Source: Acidobacteriota bacterium
GTDB taxonomy: Bacteria; Acidobacteriota; Terriglobia; Bryobacterales; UBA6623
Length of the DNA stretch: 64,000 nt
Assembly (NCBI GenBank): GCA_016125275.1
Contig: WGMB01000003.1
Coordinates: forward strand, 868,001-932,000
Reading direction: 5' to 3'
Below the pieces are notes generated by a model that saw nothing but the letters and a program-made list of their open reading frames with translations, made no database searches and was not told the DNA's origin. Position numbers and translations under genes: made by a program. Of this stretch, positions 29,992 to 38,143 are shown in pieces (the first letter of the stretch is position 1; the number at the start of each line of letters is the position of its first letter).

Positions 29992-31479
29992 ATGACGCTG
30001 ACTCGCCGCCAAATCCTGCTCTCTTCCCTCGCCGTCGCCGCCGGCCCCGTCGCCGCGCAGCAGCGCCGCCCCAACATCCTGTTTTGCATCGCCGACGACT
30101 GGGGCTGGCCGCACGCCGGAGCCTATGGGGCGGGCGATTGGGTCAAGACGCCGGCCTTCGACCGCCTCGCCCGCGAAGGGGTTCTGTTCACCAACGCCTT
30201 CACGTCAAACCCCAAGTGCAGCCCGTGCCGCGCCACCATCCTGACCGGCCGCAACACCTGGCAGCTCGAGGAGGCGATCAACCACTTTGGCGTGTTTCCT
30301 CACAAATGGAAGGTCTTTCCTGAAGTGCTGGAGGACGCAGGCTACCACGTGGGCTTCACCGGCAAGGGCTGGGGCCCGGGCGACTACGAGGCAGGAGGCT
30401 TCGACCGCAACCCGGCCGGGCCCGAGTTCTCGAAGATCAAGCTCGACCCGCCGTACCGCTTCATCAGCCCCACCGATTACGCCGCCAACTTCGCGGACTT
30501 CCTCTCCAAGCGCCCCTCGGGAGCGCCGTTCAGCTTCTGGCTCGGCGGCCACGAGCCGCATCGCGCCTACGAAGACGGCGCCGGCGAGAAGGCCGGCAAG
30601 GACTGGCGCAAGGTCGAGGTCCCCAAGTTCTACGCGCAGAACGACGAGACCATCAAGCGCGACATGACCGACTACGCCGTCGAGGCCGAACACTTCGACT
30701 CCCACGTCGGCAAGGCCTTGAAGAAGCTCGAAGAGATCGGCGAGCTCGACAATACGCTGGTCGTGATGACGTCCGACCACGGCATGCCCTTCCCCCGCGT
30801 CAAGGGCCAAATCTACGAGATGGGCTTCCACCTGCCGATGGCCGTGCGCTGGGGAGGCATGCAGGGCGGCCGCAAGATCGACGACTTCATCAACGTCCGC
30901 GACCTGATGCCGACGTTCCTGGAGCTGGCCGGCGTGCCGATTCCGAACACCGTCACGGGCAAGAGTTTCTTGGGCGTGCTGAAGTCCAACAAGTCCGGCA
31001 CGGTGGACTCGACCCGCAACCGCATGATCGTCGGCAAGGAACGCCACGACCTGGGCCGTCCCGACGACGCCGGCTACCCGGTGCGCGCCATCCGCACGCC
31101 GGACTTCCTCTACGTCCGCAACTACGAGCCCGACGCCTGGCCGGCCGGCAACCCGGAGACCGGCTACCGCAACGTCGACGACTCGCCGACCAAAGGGAAG
31201 ATCCTGGGCAGCTTCAACGAGTGGTACCGGCTAAGCTTCGGCAAGCGGCCGGCCGAGGAGCTCTACAACGTCAGCGAAGACCCGGCCTGCGTGAACAATC
31301 TAGCCGACAAGCCGGAGTTCTTCCAGATGAAGACGCAGCTCCGCGACGAAATGCAGAAGACCCTCGAGGCCGAAGGCGACCCGCGGGCGCTGGGCCACGA
31401 AGAGGTTTTTGAGACCTACCGCTACACCGGCCGGCGCACGCACTCCTACGAGAGCTGGCTGGAGAACCAGAAGCAGTAG
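29992..31479 (+). CDS. exported sulfatase
   Basis: A 495-residue formylglycine-dependent sulfatase with a Tat-like leader (MTLTRRQILLSSLAVAAGPVAAQ). PNILFCIADDWG supplies the first metal Asp pair; KCSPCRATILTGR is the Cys-x-Pro-x-Arg site whose first Cys becomes formylglycine; VVMTSDHGMPFPR supplies the later Asp-His. The family resembles heparan N-sulfatase-type and choline-sulfatase-like enzymes acting on sulfated glycans. No sulfatase-maturing enzyme is seen in the window. TATCAT lies nine bases before the ATG. Confidence 0.9.
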   Translation: MTLTRRQILLSSLAVAAGPVAAQQRRPNILFCIADDWGWPHAGAYGAGDWVKTPAFDRLAREGVLFTNAFTSNPKCSPCRATILTGRNTWQLEEAINHFGVFPHKWKVFPEVLEDAGYHVGFTGKGWGPGDYEAGGFDRNPAGPEFSKIKLDPPYRFISPTDYAANFADFLSKRPSGAPFSFWLGGHEPHRAYEDGAGEKAGKDWRKVEVPKFYAQNDETIKRDMTDYAVEAEHFDSHVGKALKKLEEIGELDNTLVVMTSDHGMPFPRVKGQIYEMGFHLPMAVRWGGMQGGRKIDDFINVRDLMPTFLELAGVPIPNTVTGKSFLGVLKSNKSGTVDSTRNRMIVGKERHDLGRPDDAGYPVRAIRTPDFLYVRNYEPDAWPAGNPETGYRNVDDSPTKGKILGSFNEWYRLSFGKRPAEELYNVSEDPACVNNLADKPEFFQMKTQLRDEMQKTLEAEGDPRALGHEEVFETYRYTGRRTHSYESWLENQKQ

Positions 31480-31522
31480 GCGCTTGACGCGGCGGCGCCG
31501 TGTGTCCGACGCTACGGCTCGC

Positions 31523-32041
31523 ATGGACGGAAAGCCCAAGATCACCCGCCGCGGCTTCGTGGCGGCTTCCGCGCTGGCCGGGGCCGCCGCGGAAACGCTC
31601 GGCGCCCAGCAAGCCGAGTTCTTCTCCGCCGACAACGCCAAGCTGGCCGCCGCGCTCGCCGACACGATCATTCCGCCGGACGACGAGTGGCCCGGCGGCG
31701 CCGAAGCCGGCGTCGTGTCCTATCTGGAGAAGCAGTTGCGCGGCCCGCTGTCGCGGTTCGCACCGCTCTACCTGATCGGGCTGCCAGCGCTCGACGCCAC
31801 CGCTCTCCGGCTGGCCGGCAAGAGCTTTCCAGACCTAAGCCCCGACGAGCGAACAGCGCTGCTACAACAGTTCGAAAAAGGCGAAGCGGAAGGGCCGGAG
31901 TGGCCGGACTTCTCCGCGCAGACGTTCTTGGCGCGGGCAGTGGAACACGCCATGCAGGGCTTCTACGGCGCGCCGCATCACGGCGGCAACCGCGGCGGCG
32001 TGAGCTGGCGCATGCTCGGCATCATGGACGTGATGCACTGA
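31523..32041 (+). CDS. gluconate 2-dehydrogenase subunit 3-like protein (Tat signal)
   Basis: A 172-residue protein with a Tat leader (KITRRGFVAASALAG) followed by the small-subunit domain: LAAALADTIIPPDDEWPGG, GVVSYLEKQL, ARAVEHAMQGFYGAPHHGGNRGGVSWRMLG. In FAD-dependent glucose/gluconate dehydrogenases this gamma subunit carries the Tat signal and brings the signal-less flavoprotein across the membrane. The GMC flavoprotein lies nine bases downstream, which fits. The longer upstream frame starting inside the sulfatase is rejected because the Tat motif would be internal. Confidence 0.88.
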   Translation: MDGKPKITRRGFVAASALAGAAAETLGAQQAEFFSADNAKLAAALADTIIPPDDEWPGGAEAGVVSYLEKQLRGPLSRFAPLYLIGLPALDATALRLAGKSFPDLSPDERTALLQQFEKGEAEGPEWPDFSAQTFLARAVEHAMQGFYGAPHHGGNRGGVSWRMLGIMDVMH

Positions 32042-32050
32042 GGCTCGGCG

Positions 32051-33706
32051 ATGAAGCTGCCCAAGACAGACGCAGTGATCGTGGGCGCCGGAGCGGCCGG
32101 CGGCGTGGTCGCTTACGAGCTCGCCAAGGCCGGGCTGCACGTCGTGCTGCTCGAGCGCGGGCCGCGACTGGAGTTCTCTGACACCGGCCACGACGAGCTG
32201 CGTTCGCAACGCACCTGGGTGCTCGGCAGCGCCTTCGGGCCGGACGACGAACGCCACATCCGTCTGATCGGCTCGGGCGACCCGCCGGTCTTCCGCCGGA
32301 CGCTGCCGTCGGACTCCGGCTACAACCACGTGGCCGCCTGCGTGGGCGGCGGCACCAAGAGCTATGGCGCGATGGCCTGGCGCTTCCTGCCCCAAGACTT
32401 CCAAATGCGGTCGACCTACGGAACCGTGGAGGGTTCCACGCTGGAAGACTGGCCGATCCGCTACGAAGAGCTCGAGCCGTACTACGAGAAGGCCGAGTGG
32501 GAGATCGGGGTCTCCGGCGACGCGGGGTCCAACCACTTCGAAGGGCCGCGCAAGAAGGGCTATCCGACGCCGGCGCTGCCCTTCAACAAGGAGGCGCGCT
32601 TCCTGGCCGACGCCGCCAAGCGCCGCGGGCTGCATCCCTTCCCGATCCCCATGGCGATCAACTCGGAGCTCTACGCCGAGCGCCCCTGCTGCATCGCCTG
32701 CCCGCACTGCGTGGGCTTCGCCTGCGAGGTGCACGCCAAGAGCTCCACGGCCGACACGGTGATTCCGCGCGCCGAGAAGACCGGCAACTGCGAGCTGCGG
32801 ACCGAGTGCGTCGCCAAGGAAGTGCTGACCGACGCGCGCGGGCGGGCGACCGGCGTGGCCTACTTCCAGGGCCGAGAGCTCATCGAGCAGCCGGCGGACG
32901 TCGTGATCGTCTCCTGCTCGGCCACCGAGTCTCCGCGGCTTCTGCTCAACTCCAAGAGCAAGCTGTTCCCTCAGGGCCTGGGCAATCGCAACGACTGGGT
33001 CGGCCGCAACCTGCAAGGCCACGCCTACTCCGGGGCGGCGGCGGTGTTCGACGAGGAGCTGTTTGACGGGACCGGCCCGGCCGCCCGCGTGGCGCTGTGC
33101 GATTACAGCCACGGCAACCAGGGCGTGGTGGGCGGCGCCATGCTGGCGAACGAGTTCATCCGGTTGCCCTACCTGTTCTCCCAGCGAGGCCCCACGCCCA
33201 CGGTCGGGCGCTGGGGCGCTGCTCACAAGGAGTTCATGCGGAGCTACTACAAGCGCTCCGCCGGGCTCAAAGGTCCTGTGCAGGAGATGCCCGTGTTCGC
33301 CAGCCGCGTGGAGGTCGACGACTCGCTCAAGGACTACTGGGGGATTCCGGTGGCCAAGATCAGCGGCCATCGCCACCCGCAGGACCGCGAGACGGGCCGC
33401 TTTCTGGCCGAGCGGGCGGCGGAGATCCTCAAAGAGGCCGGCGGCCGGGACATCAGCCTGAGCCTGCCTGGGCTCGGGGTCTCCGGCGGCCAGCACCAGG
33501 CCGGCACGTGCCGTATGGGCGACGACCCCAAGACCTCGGTCACTACCAAGCACGGCAAGCTGCACGACGTGGACAACGTGTTCGTCATCGACGGCAGCCT
33601 GCACGTGACCAACGGCGGCTTCAACCCCTCGCTGACGATCCAGGCGCTGGCGTTCTGGTGCTCGGAGTATCTGGTGCGGGAGTGGAAGGGGACGCGGTTC
33701 CGGTAA
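32051..33706 (+). CDS. GMC-family oxidoreductase (sugar/alcohol dehydrogenase flavoprotein)
   Basis: A 551-residue FAD enzyme without its own signal peptide. The dinucleotide motif VIVGAGAAGGVVAYELAKAG is at residues 10-29; GGGTKSYGAMAWR is the FAD-stacking region; the C-terminus has GTCRMGDDP and the catalytic His/Asn part in NGGFNPSLTIQALA. A cysteine cluster (RPCCIACPHCVGFAC, about residues 212-226) resembles the iron-sulfur site of bacterial FAD-glucose dehydrogenase large subunits, though the spacing differs. The likely role is periplasmic oxidation of a sugar with the upstream gamma subunit. No cytochrome c subunit is adjacent. Confidence 0.88.
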   Translation: MKLPKTDAVIVGAGAAGGVVAYELAKAGLHVVLLERGPRLEFSDTGHDELRSQRTWVLGSAFGPDDERHIRLIGSGDPPVFRRTLPSDSGYNHVAACVGGGTKSYGAMAWRFLPQDFQMRSTYGTVEGSTLEDWPIRYEELEPYYEKAEWEIGVSGDAGSNHFEGPRKKGYPTPALPFNKEARFLADAAKRRGLHPFPIPMAINSELYAERPCCIACPHCVGFACEVHAKSSTADTVIPRAEKTGNCELRTECVAKEVLTDARGRATGVAYFQGRELIEQPADVVIVSCSATESPRLLLNSKSKLFPQGLGNRNDWVGRNLQGHAYSGAAAVFDEELFDGTGPAARVALCDYSHGNQGVVGGAMLANEFIRLPYLFSQRGPTPTVGRWGAAHKEFMRSYYKRSAGLKGPVQEMPVFASRVEVDDSLKDYWGIPVAKISGHRHPQDRETGRFLAERAAEILKEAGGRDISLSLPGLGVSGGQHQAGTCRMGDDPKTSVTTKHGKLHDVDNVFVIDGSLHVTNGGFNPSLTIQALAFWCSEYLVREWKGTRFR

Positions 33707-33710
33707 ATTT

Positions 33711-33777
33711 CGACGGACAGGAATGTCCGTCTCCACCAGCGCCGCAGCCTCAGTGGGGCCGGACATTCCTGTCCGGC
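33711..33777. repeat. hairpin-forming dispersed repeat, copy A
   Basis: A 67-base element whose arms are perfect inverted repeats (GGACAGGAATGTCCG against CGGACATTCCTGTCC); each arm is itself a small palindrome. It sits between two convergent stop codons (33706 and 33783). A second, 72-base copy with the same arms and centre is at 39403-39474. Confidence 0.8.
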
Positions 33778-33782
33778 CTCTG

Positions 33783-34577
33783 CTACCCGCGCCGGAACGG
33801 ATACGCCATCTGGCCCCAAAAACCGTCCGGCACGGCCGCCTCCGGCGCGCCCAGCTCCCGCGGCAGCTTGCCTTCCGGCATGTAGTACGTGCCGAACACG
33901 ATGTCCCACAGCGGCAGCAGCCCGGCCAGGTTCTTGCCCTCGGCCTCCGGCTCGGCGCTGTGATGCCAGCGGTGGAAGACAGGGCTCGAGACGACCTTCC
34001 GCAGCGGTCCGAAGGTCCAGTCCACATTCGCGTGCAGCAGAATCCCGTGGAACGTCAGGAATGGGATGTAGCCGGCGATGACGGTCGGCGAGAAGCCCAG
34101 CAGCACGAACGGAACCGCCCGCAACGTCCTCGACAGCACGTCGTTCACCGGATGCAGCCGCACTGACGACAGCCAGTCCAAATCCTGCGAGCTATGGTGG
34201 ATGGCGTGGAACTTCCACAGCGCCGGCGAGTGGAACCAGCGGTGCGTCCAGTAGCCGACCAGGTCGCCCGCCACCAGGACGACCGCGACCTGCGCCGCTA
34301 CGGGCAGGTCCGCCACCGGTCCCCAGCCGGCCGCCAGGGCTTCTTTCTCAAGCGAGCGTCCGGTCAGCAACAGCAGCGGAACCAGGGCGACGAGCGGGAC
34401 GATGCGGCTGAGCCCGCGCGTAACCAGCGGGGTGAAGAACCAGTAGAAGACGTCCGTTCGGAAGCCCCGCCGCAGCCGCTTCTGCGCGGGAATTCCCGGC
34501 CAGCGCAGCTCGATCGTCCAGAACAGCAGCGTCAACAACACGAAGCCGATCAACAGGCCAAGGATTCGCGCGCTCAT
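33783..34577 (-). CDS. sterol desaturase/fatty acid hydroxylase family membrane protein
   Basis: A 264-residue membrane protein with four to five hydrophobic helices and the histidine boxes of di-iron hydroxylases: HRWFH, HAIHHSS, and HRWHHS in SSPVFHRWHHSAE, spread over residues about 128-220. These bind two irons for C-H oxidation of lipids. The substrate is probably a membrane lipid such as a hopanoid, sterol or acyl chain, but cannot be read. The gene stands alone, convergent with the GMC gene. Confidence 0.87.
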   Translation of the reverse strand: MSARILGLLIGFVLLTLLFWTIELRWPGIPAQKRLRRGFRTDVFYWFFTPLVTRGLSRIVPLVALVPLLLLTGRSLEKEALAAGWGPVADLPVAAQVAVVLVAGDLVGYWTHRWFHSPALWKFHAIHHSSQDLDWLSSVRLHPVNDVLSRTLRAVPFVLLGFSPTVIAGYIPFLTFHGILLHANVDWTFGPLRKVVSSPVFHRWHHSAEPEAEGKNLAGLLPLWDIVFGTYYMPEGKLPRELGAPEAAVPDGFWGQMAYPFRRG

Positions 34578-34758
34578 CGCTGTTGCACCCTACGAAAATC
34601 GTATGGGATCGGTTCCCCTGAGGCCAGGGCGATCAAAACTTTCTATCCCTGCTACAGCCGTCGGGATGGAAAAAACGCTGTGATATGATTCCAACTCCGG
34701 TGGTGTCGCCGAGCCCCGTCAGCCCCGAAAATCTCTACTGTTTACCCTTGGAGGAACT

Positions 34759-36180
34759 ATGAGCGTTTCACGCACCCCCGCGGACGTCATCCAGTTCGCT
34801 AAAGAGAACGACGCCAAGATCCTGGATCTGCGCTTCGCGGATCTGCCCGGTCTGTGGCAGCACGTCTCCTACCCGATCAACATGCTCGAAGAGGACAGCT
34901 TCGAGGATGGTTTCGGGTTCGACGGCTCCTCGATTCGCGGCTGGCAAGCGATCTCCGAGTCGGACATGCTGATCATGCCCGACCCGAACATGGTCTTCAT
35001 GGACCCGTTCACCGAGACGCCGACGCTGGTCATCATCTGCAACATCGTCGACCCCATCACCAAGCAGCACTACGAGCGCGACCCGCGATGGATCGCCCAG
35101 AAGGCGGAGAAGTACCTGCTCTACACCGGCTTGGGCGACACGGCCTTCTTCGGCGCCGAGGCGGAGTTCTTCATCTTCGACAACATCCGCTTCGACCAGG
35201 CCCCCAACTACGGCTTCTACTACATCGACTCCGAAGAGGGCCGCTGGAACTCCGGCCGCGCCGACCACAACCTCGGCTACCGCCCGCGCTACAAAGAGGG
35301 CTACTTCCCGGTACCGCCCACCGACCATCACATGAACATCCGCACTGAGATGGTGCAGTTGATGGAAGCCTGCGGCCTGAACATCGAGTGCCACCACCAC
35401 GAGGTCGCCACCGGCGGGCAGTGCGAGATCGACCAGCGCTTCGACACGCTGGTGAAGTCCGCCGACAACATGATGCTCTACAAGTACATCGTGCGGAACG
35501 TGGCCTTCGCCCACGGCCGCACGGTGACCTTCATGCCCAAGCCGCTGTGGAACGACAACGGCAGCGGCATGCACACGCATCAGTCGATCTGGAAGGACGG
35601 CGAGCCGCTGTTCGCCGGCGACCAGTACGCGGGCTTGTCGGAGATGGCCTTGCACTACATCGGCGGCCTGCTCAAGCACTCGGCCGCGCTGGCCGCGTTC
35701 TGCGCACCGACCACCAACAGCTATAAGCGCCTGGTGCCCGGCTTCGAAGCCCCGGTCAACCTGGCCTACTCGCGCCGCAACCGTTCGGCCGCTTGCCGCA
35801 TTCCGATGTACTCGCAGAGCCCGAAGTCCAAGCGCGTGGAGCTGCGCTACCCCGATCCGGCGTCGAACCCCTACCTGGCCTTCTCGGCGATGATGATGGC
35901 CGGCGTGGACGGCATCCTCAACAAGATCGATCCGGGCGAACCGCTCGACAAGGACATCTACGATCTGTCGCCGGAAGAGCTGCGCAACGTGCCGGCGCTG
36001 CCGACCTCGCTCGACGGCGCGCTGATGGCGCTCGAGGAGGATCACGAGTTCCTTACGCGGAACGATGTGTTCACCGAAGAGCTGATCGCCAGCTACATCG
36101 ACTACAAGATGTCGGCCGAGGTGGACGCCGTCCGCCAGCGCCCGCATCCGTACGAGTTCAGCCTGTACTACGACATCTAG
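34759..36180 (+). CDS. glnA: type I glutamine synthetase
   Basis: A 473-residue cytoplasmic enzyme, ATP + glutamate + ammonia to glutamine. Landmarks: [34 protein letters not shown], the ATP-binding [23 protein letters not shown] and NRSAACRIP. Tyr401 in DIYDLSPEE aligns with the adenylylated Tyr of E. coli, so it is of the regulated beta type. Length is standard. GGAGGA lies five bases before the ATG, one of the best SDs in the window. No sigma-54 -24/-12 motif was seen upstream. Confidence 0.97.
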   Translation: MSVSRTPADVIQFAKENDAKILDLRFADLPGLWQHVSYPINMLEEDSFEDGFGFDGSSIRGWQAISESDMLIMPDPNMVFMDPFTETPTLVIICNIVDPITKQHYERDPRWIAQKAEKYLLYTGLGDTAFFGAEAEFFIFDNIRFDQAPNYGFYYIDSEEGRWNSGRADHNLGYRPRYKEGYFPVPPTDHHMNIRTEMVQLMEACGLNIECHHHEVATGGQCEIDQRFDTLVKSADNMMLYKYIVRNVAFAHGRTVTFMPKPLWNDNGSGMHTHQSIWKDGEPLFAGDQYAGLSEMALHYIGGLLKHSAALAAFCAPTTNSYKRLVPGFEAPVNLAYSRRNRSAACRIPMYSQSPKSKRVELRYPDPASNPYLAFSAMMMAGVDGILNKIDPGEPLDKDIYDLSPEELRNVPALPTSLDGALMALEEDHEFLTRNDVFTEELIASYIDYKMSAEVDAVRQRPHPYEFSLYYDI

Positions 36181-36220
36181 GACGGCGAACGGAGACCCCT
36201 CTCACACCGACGGCAGCAGA

Positions 36221-36247
36221 ACCCCAGGCCCCGGCCTGGGGTTTTGC
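36221..36247 (+). terminator. Rho-independent terminator of glnA
   Basis: ACCCCAGGCC (36221-36230) and GGCCTGGGGT (36233-36242) form a long stem followed by TTTTGC. It lies 41 bases after the glnA stop and 17 bases before the next gene. Confidence 0.85.
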
Positions 36248-36263
36248 TATTCTCCCAAGCTGT

Positions 36264-37550
36264 ATGACCCGCCGCGATTTCTTGCGCTCCTCGCTTGCCC
36301 TGGGCGCCGCCTTCCCCGCCCTGTACGCCGCCGAAACCAAGATCGGCGTCCCGCTGAAGATCACCAAGGTCGAGCCCGTCATCCTGCGCTCGCCCGCCGC
36401 GCCGGGCCGCTCCGAGGATGAGTTCGTCTCCATGACGCCCCTCGGCGGCATGACCACCGGCAAGGGCTTGTGGAACCGCCTGGAGCGCGGCGAGACCGTC
36501 CGCCAGGGCGGCTACCAGCAGACCGTGCTGGTGAAGATCACCACCGACCAGGGGATCGTCGGCTGGGGAGAGTCCCACGCCGTGATGACGCCCCGCGCCG
36601 TCGCCACCATTCTGACCGACCTTTTCGCGCCGATCCTGATCGGCGAGGACGCCCGCCGCATCGAGCCCATCTGGGAGAAGATGTACTCCACCCAGCGGCT
36701 GCGCGGCTACGGCACCGGCTACTTCACGCGCGCCATGGCGGGCGTCGACATCGCCTTGTGGGACATCGTCGGCAAGGCCTCCGGGCTGCCGGTCTACCAG
36801 TTGCTGGGCGGCAAGTTCCGCGACAGCATCCCCACCTACCAAGGCGTCGGAGGCGGGCCGCCGGAAGAGGTCGCCGAGAAGGTCCGCGAGCTGCTCGAGA
36901 TCGGCTACACCGTCCAGAAGATGAGCCTCGCCAAAGGGCGCGGCGAGCAGATTCGCGACGTCAACCGCGTGGTGGCCGCCGCCGACGTGCTCAAGGGCCG
37001 CGGCGAGATTCTGGTGGACTCGCTCGGCGGCTACACCCTGGCCGAGGCCACCCGCGTCGGCCGCATTCTGGACGCCCAAGGCAACGTCGGCTGGTGGGAA
37101 GACGTGCTGATGCCGGAGGATTTCGAGGGCATGGCGATCCTGGCGGACAAGCTGGACATGCCGATCTGCGCCGGCGAGCAGTATTCCAACCGCTTCCAGT
37201 TCGCCGAGCTTTTCGATCGCCGCGCCTGCGACATCATCAACCCGGACACGGCGCGCATCGGCATCACCGAGACCAAGCGAATCGCCATCATGGCCGACGT
37301 GAAGAACATCCTGTTCTCGCCGCACTCCTCGATGGGCTCGGCGCCGTACAGGGCTTCGGCCATCCACCTGTGCGCGTCCACGGTCAATTCGGTGATTCTG
37401 GAGGGCGGAGAGAGCTACAAGGGGGCCTTTGGGGACCAGATCCTCTCCCAGCGCCTGCCGTACTCGCCCGGGTCCGTCGAGGTTCCCGACGCGCCGGGGC
37501 TGGGCTTCGAGTTTGACGAGAAGGAGCTGGCGAAGGTGACCGTCGCATGA
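36264..37550 (+). CDS. exported enolase-superfamily (mandelate racemase family) enzyme
   Basis: A 428-residue enzyme with a Tat-like leader (MTRRDFLRSSLALGAAFPALYA). The capping domain runs to about residue 160 and ends AMAGVDIALWDIVGKASG; barrel residues are QKMSLAKG, LVDSLGG (Asp), WWEDVLM (Glu), AGEQYSN (Glu) and SPHSSMG (His). It belongs to the same superfamily as the genes at 12852 and 38144 but to a different branch. Probably a sugar-acid dehydratase or racemase; substrate unknown. The stop overlaps the start of the acetyltransferase gene. Confidence 0.82.
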   Translation: MTRRDFLRSSLALGAAFPALYAAETKIGVPLKITKVEPVILRSPAAPGRSEDEFVSMTPLGGMTTGKGLWNRLERGETVRQGGYQQTVLVKITTDQGIVGWGESHAVMTPRAVATILTDLFAPILIGEDARRIEPIWEKMYSTQRLRGYGTGYFTRAMAGVDIALWDIVGKASGLPVYQLLGGKFRDSIPTYQGVGGGPPEEVAEKVRELLEIGYTVQKMSLAKGRGEQIRDVNRVVAAADVLKGRGEILVDSLGGYTLAEATRVGRILDAQGNVGWWEDVLMPEDFEGMAILADKLDMPICAGEQYSNRFQFAELFDRRACDIINPDTARIGITETKRIAIMADVKNILFSPHSSMGSAPYRASAIHLCASTVNSVILEGGESYKGAFGDQILSQRLPYSPGSVEVPDAPGLGFEFDEKELAKVTVA

Positions 37551-38053
37551 GCGAGCCGTTGGTGCGCGAGTCGGCGGAGGCGGACATCGCCGCCATCGCC
37601 CGCATCTACGGCCATCACGTGCTGCACGGCAGCGCCACGTTCGAGCTGGAGCCGCCCGACGAGGCCGAGATGGCGCGCCGCCGGGCGGCGATCCTGGAGG
37701 CGGGGCTGCCGTATCTGGTCGCGGAAATCGACGGCCGGGTCGTGGGATACGCCTATGCCGGCGCCTACCGGCCGCGGCCGGCCTACCGCTTCACGGTCGA
37801 GGACTCGGTCTACGTCGACCCCGCCTGCATCGGGAAAGGCTGCGGCAAGGCGCTGCTGGGCGCCCTGATCGAGCGTTGCGAGCAGGGGCCGTGGCGGCAG
37901 ATGATCGCGGTGATCGGCGACAGCGGCAACGCGGCCTCGATCGGTCTGCATGAGCGGTTCGGGTTCCGCCACGCGGGGACGCTGCTGAAGGTGGGCTACA
38001 AGTTCGAGCGCTGGGTGGATACGGTGCTGATGCAACGCGAGCTGGGCTCGTAG
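37547..38053 (+). CDS. GNAT-family N-acetyltransferase (phosphinothricin acetyltransferase-like)
   Basis: A 168-residue acetyl-CoA-dependent transferase of the PAT/methionine-sulfoximine group: IARIYGHHVLHGSATFE at the start, YAYAGAYRPRPAYRFTVEDSVYV, the acetyl-CoA loop GKGCGKALLGALI, and IGLHERFGFRHAGTL. The family acetylates glutamate analogues; whether that is the real role here is unknown, although a glutamine synthetase gene lies just upstream. Its ATG overlaps the preceding stop (ATGA). Confidence 0.87.
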   Translation: MSEPLVRESAEADIAAIARIYGHHVLHGSATFELEPPDEAEMARRRAAILEAGLPYLVAEIDGRVVGYAYAGAYRPRPAYRFTVEDSVYVDPACIGKGCGKALLGALIERCEQGPWRQMIAVIGDSGNAASIGLHERFGFRHAGTLLKVGYKFERWVDTVLMQRELGS

Positions 38054-38054
38054 C

Positions 38055-38122
38055 GCACGCCTCCGGCGTGCCGGGTCGTCGGTCCCCGACGACCTCCGGA
38101 ACGGAGGCCGGGACGGCCTCCG
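38055..38122. repeat. cluster of hairpins between convergent genes
   Basis: Three successive perfect stems: 38055-38061/38065-38071 (7 bp, loop TCC), 38074-38082/38086-38094 (9 bp, loop TCC), and 38102-38109/38115-38122 (8 bp) with an alternative 38093-38098/38102-38107. No U-run follows. It resembles REP-type intergenic palindromes and lies between the convergent stops of the acetyltransferase and the enolase-superfamily gene. Confidence 0.65.
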
Positions 38123-38143
38123 CTGCTCGCCTGGAGGCGCGCG

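Noticed and set aside
34578-34758. Sigma-54 promoter for glnA
   Set aside because: No GG/GC pair with the -24/-12 spacing was found; only a TATGAT-like -10 near 34682 with a poor -35.
34768-36147. 459-codon minus-strand frame opposite glnA
   Set aside because: Antisense of a highly conserved glutamine synthetase; composition is Val/His/Arg-rich without domains.
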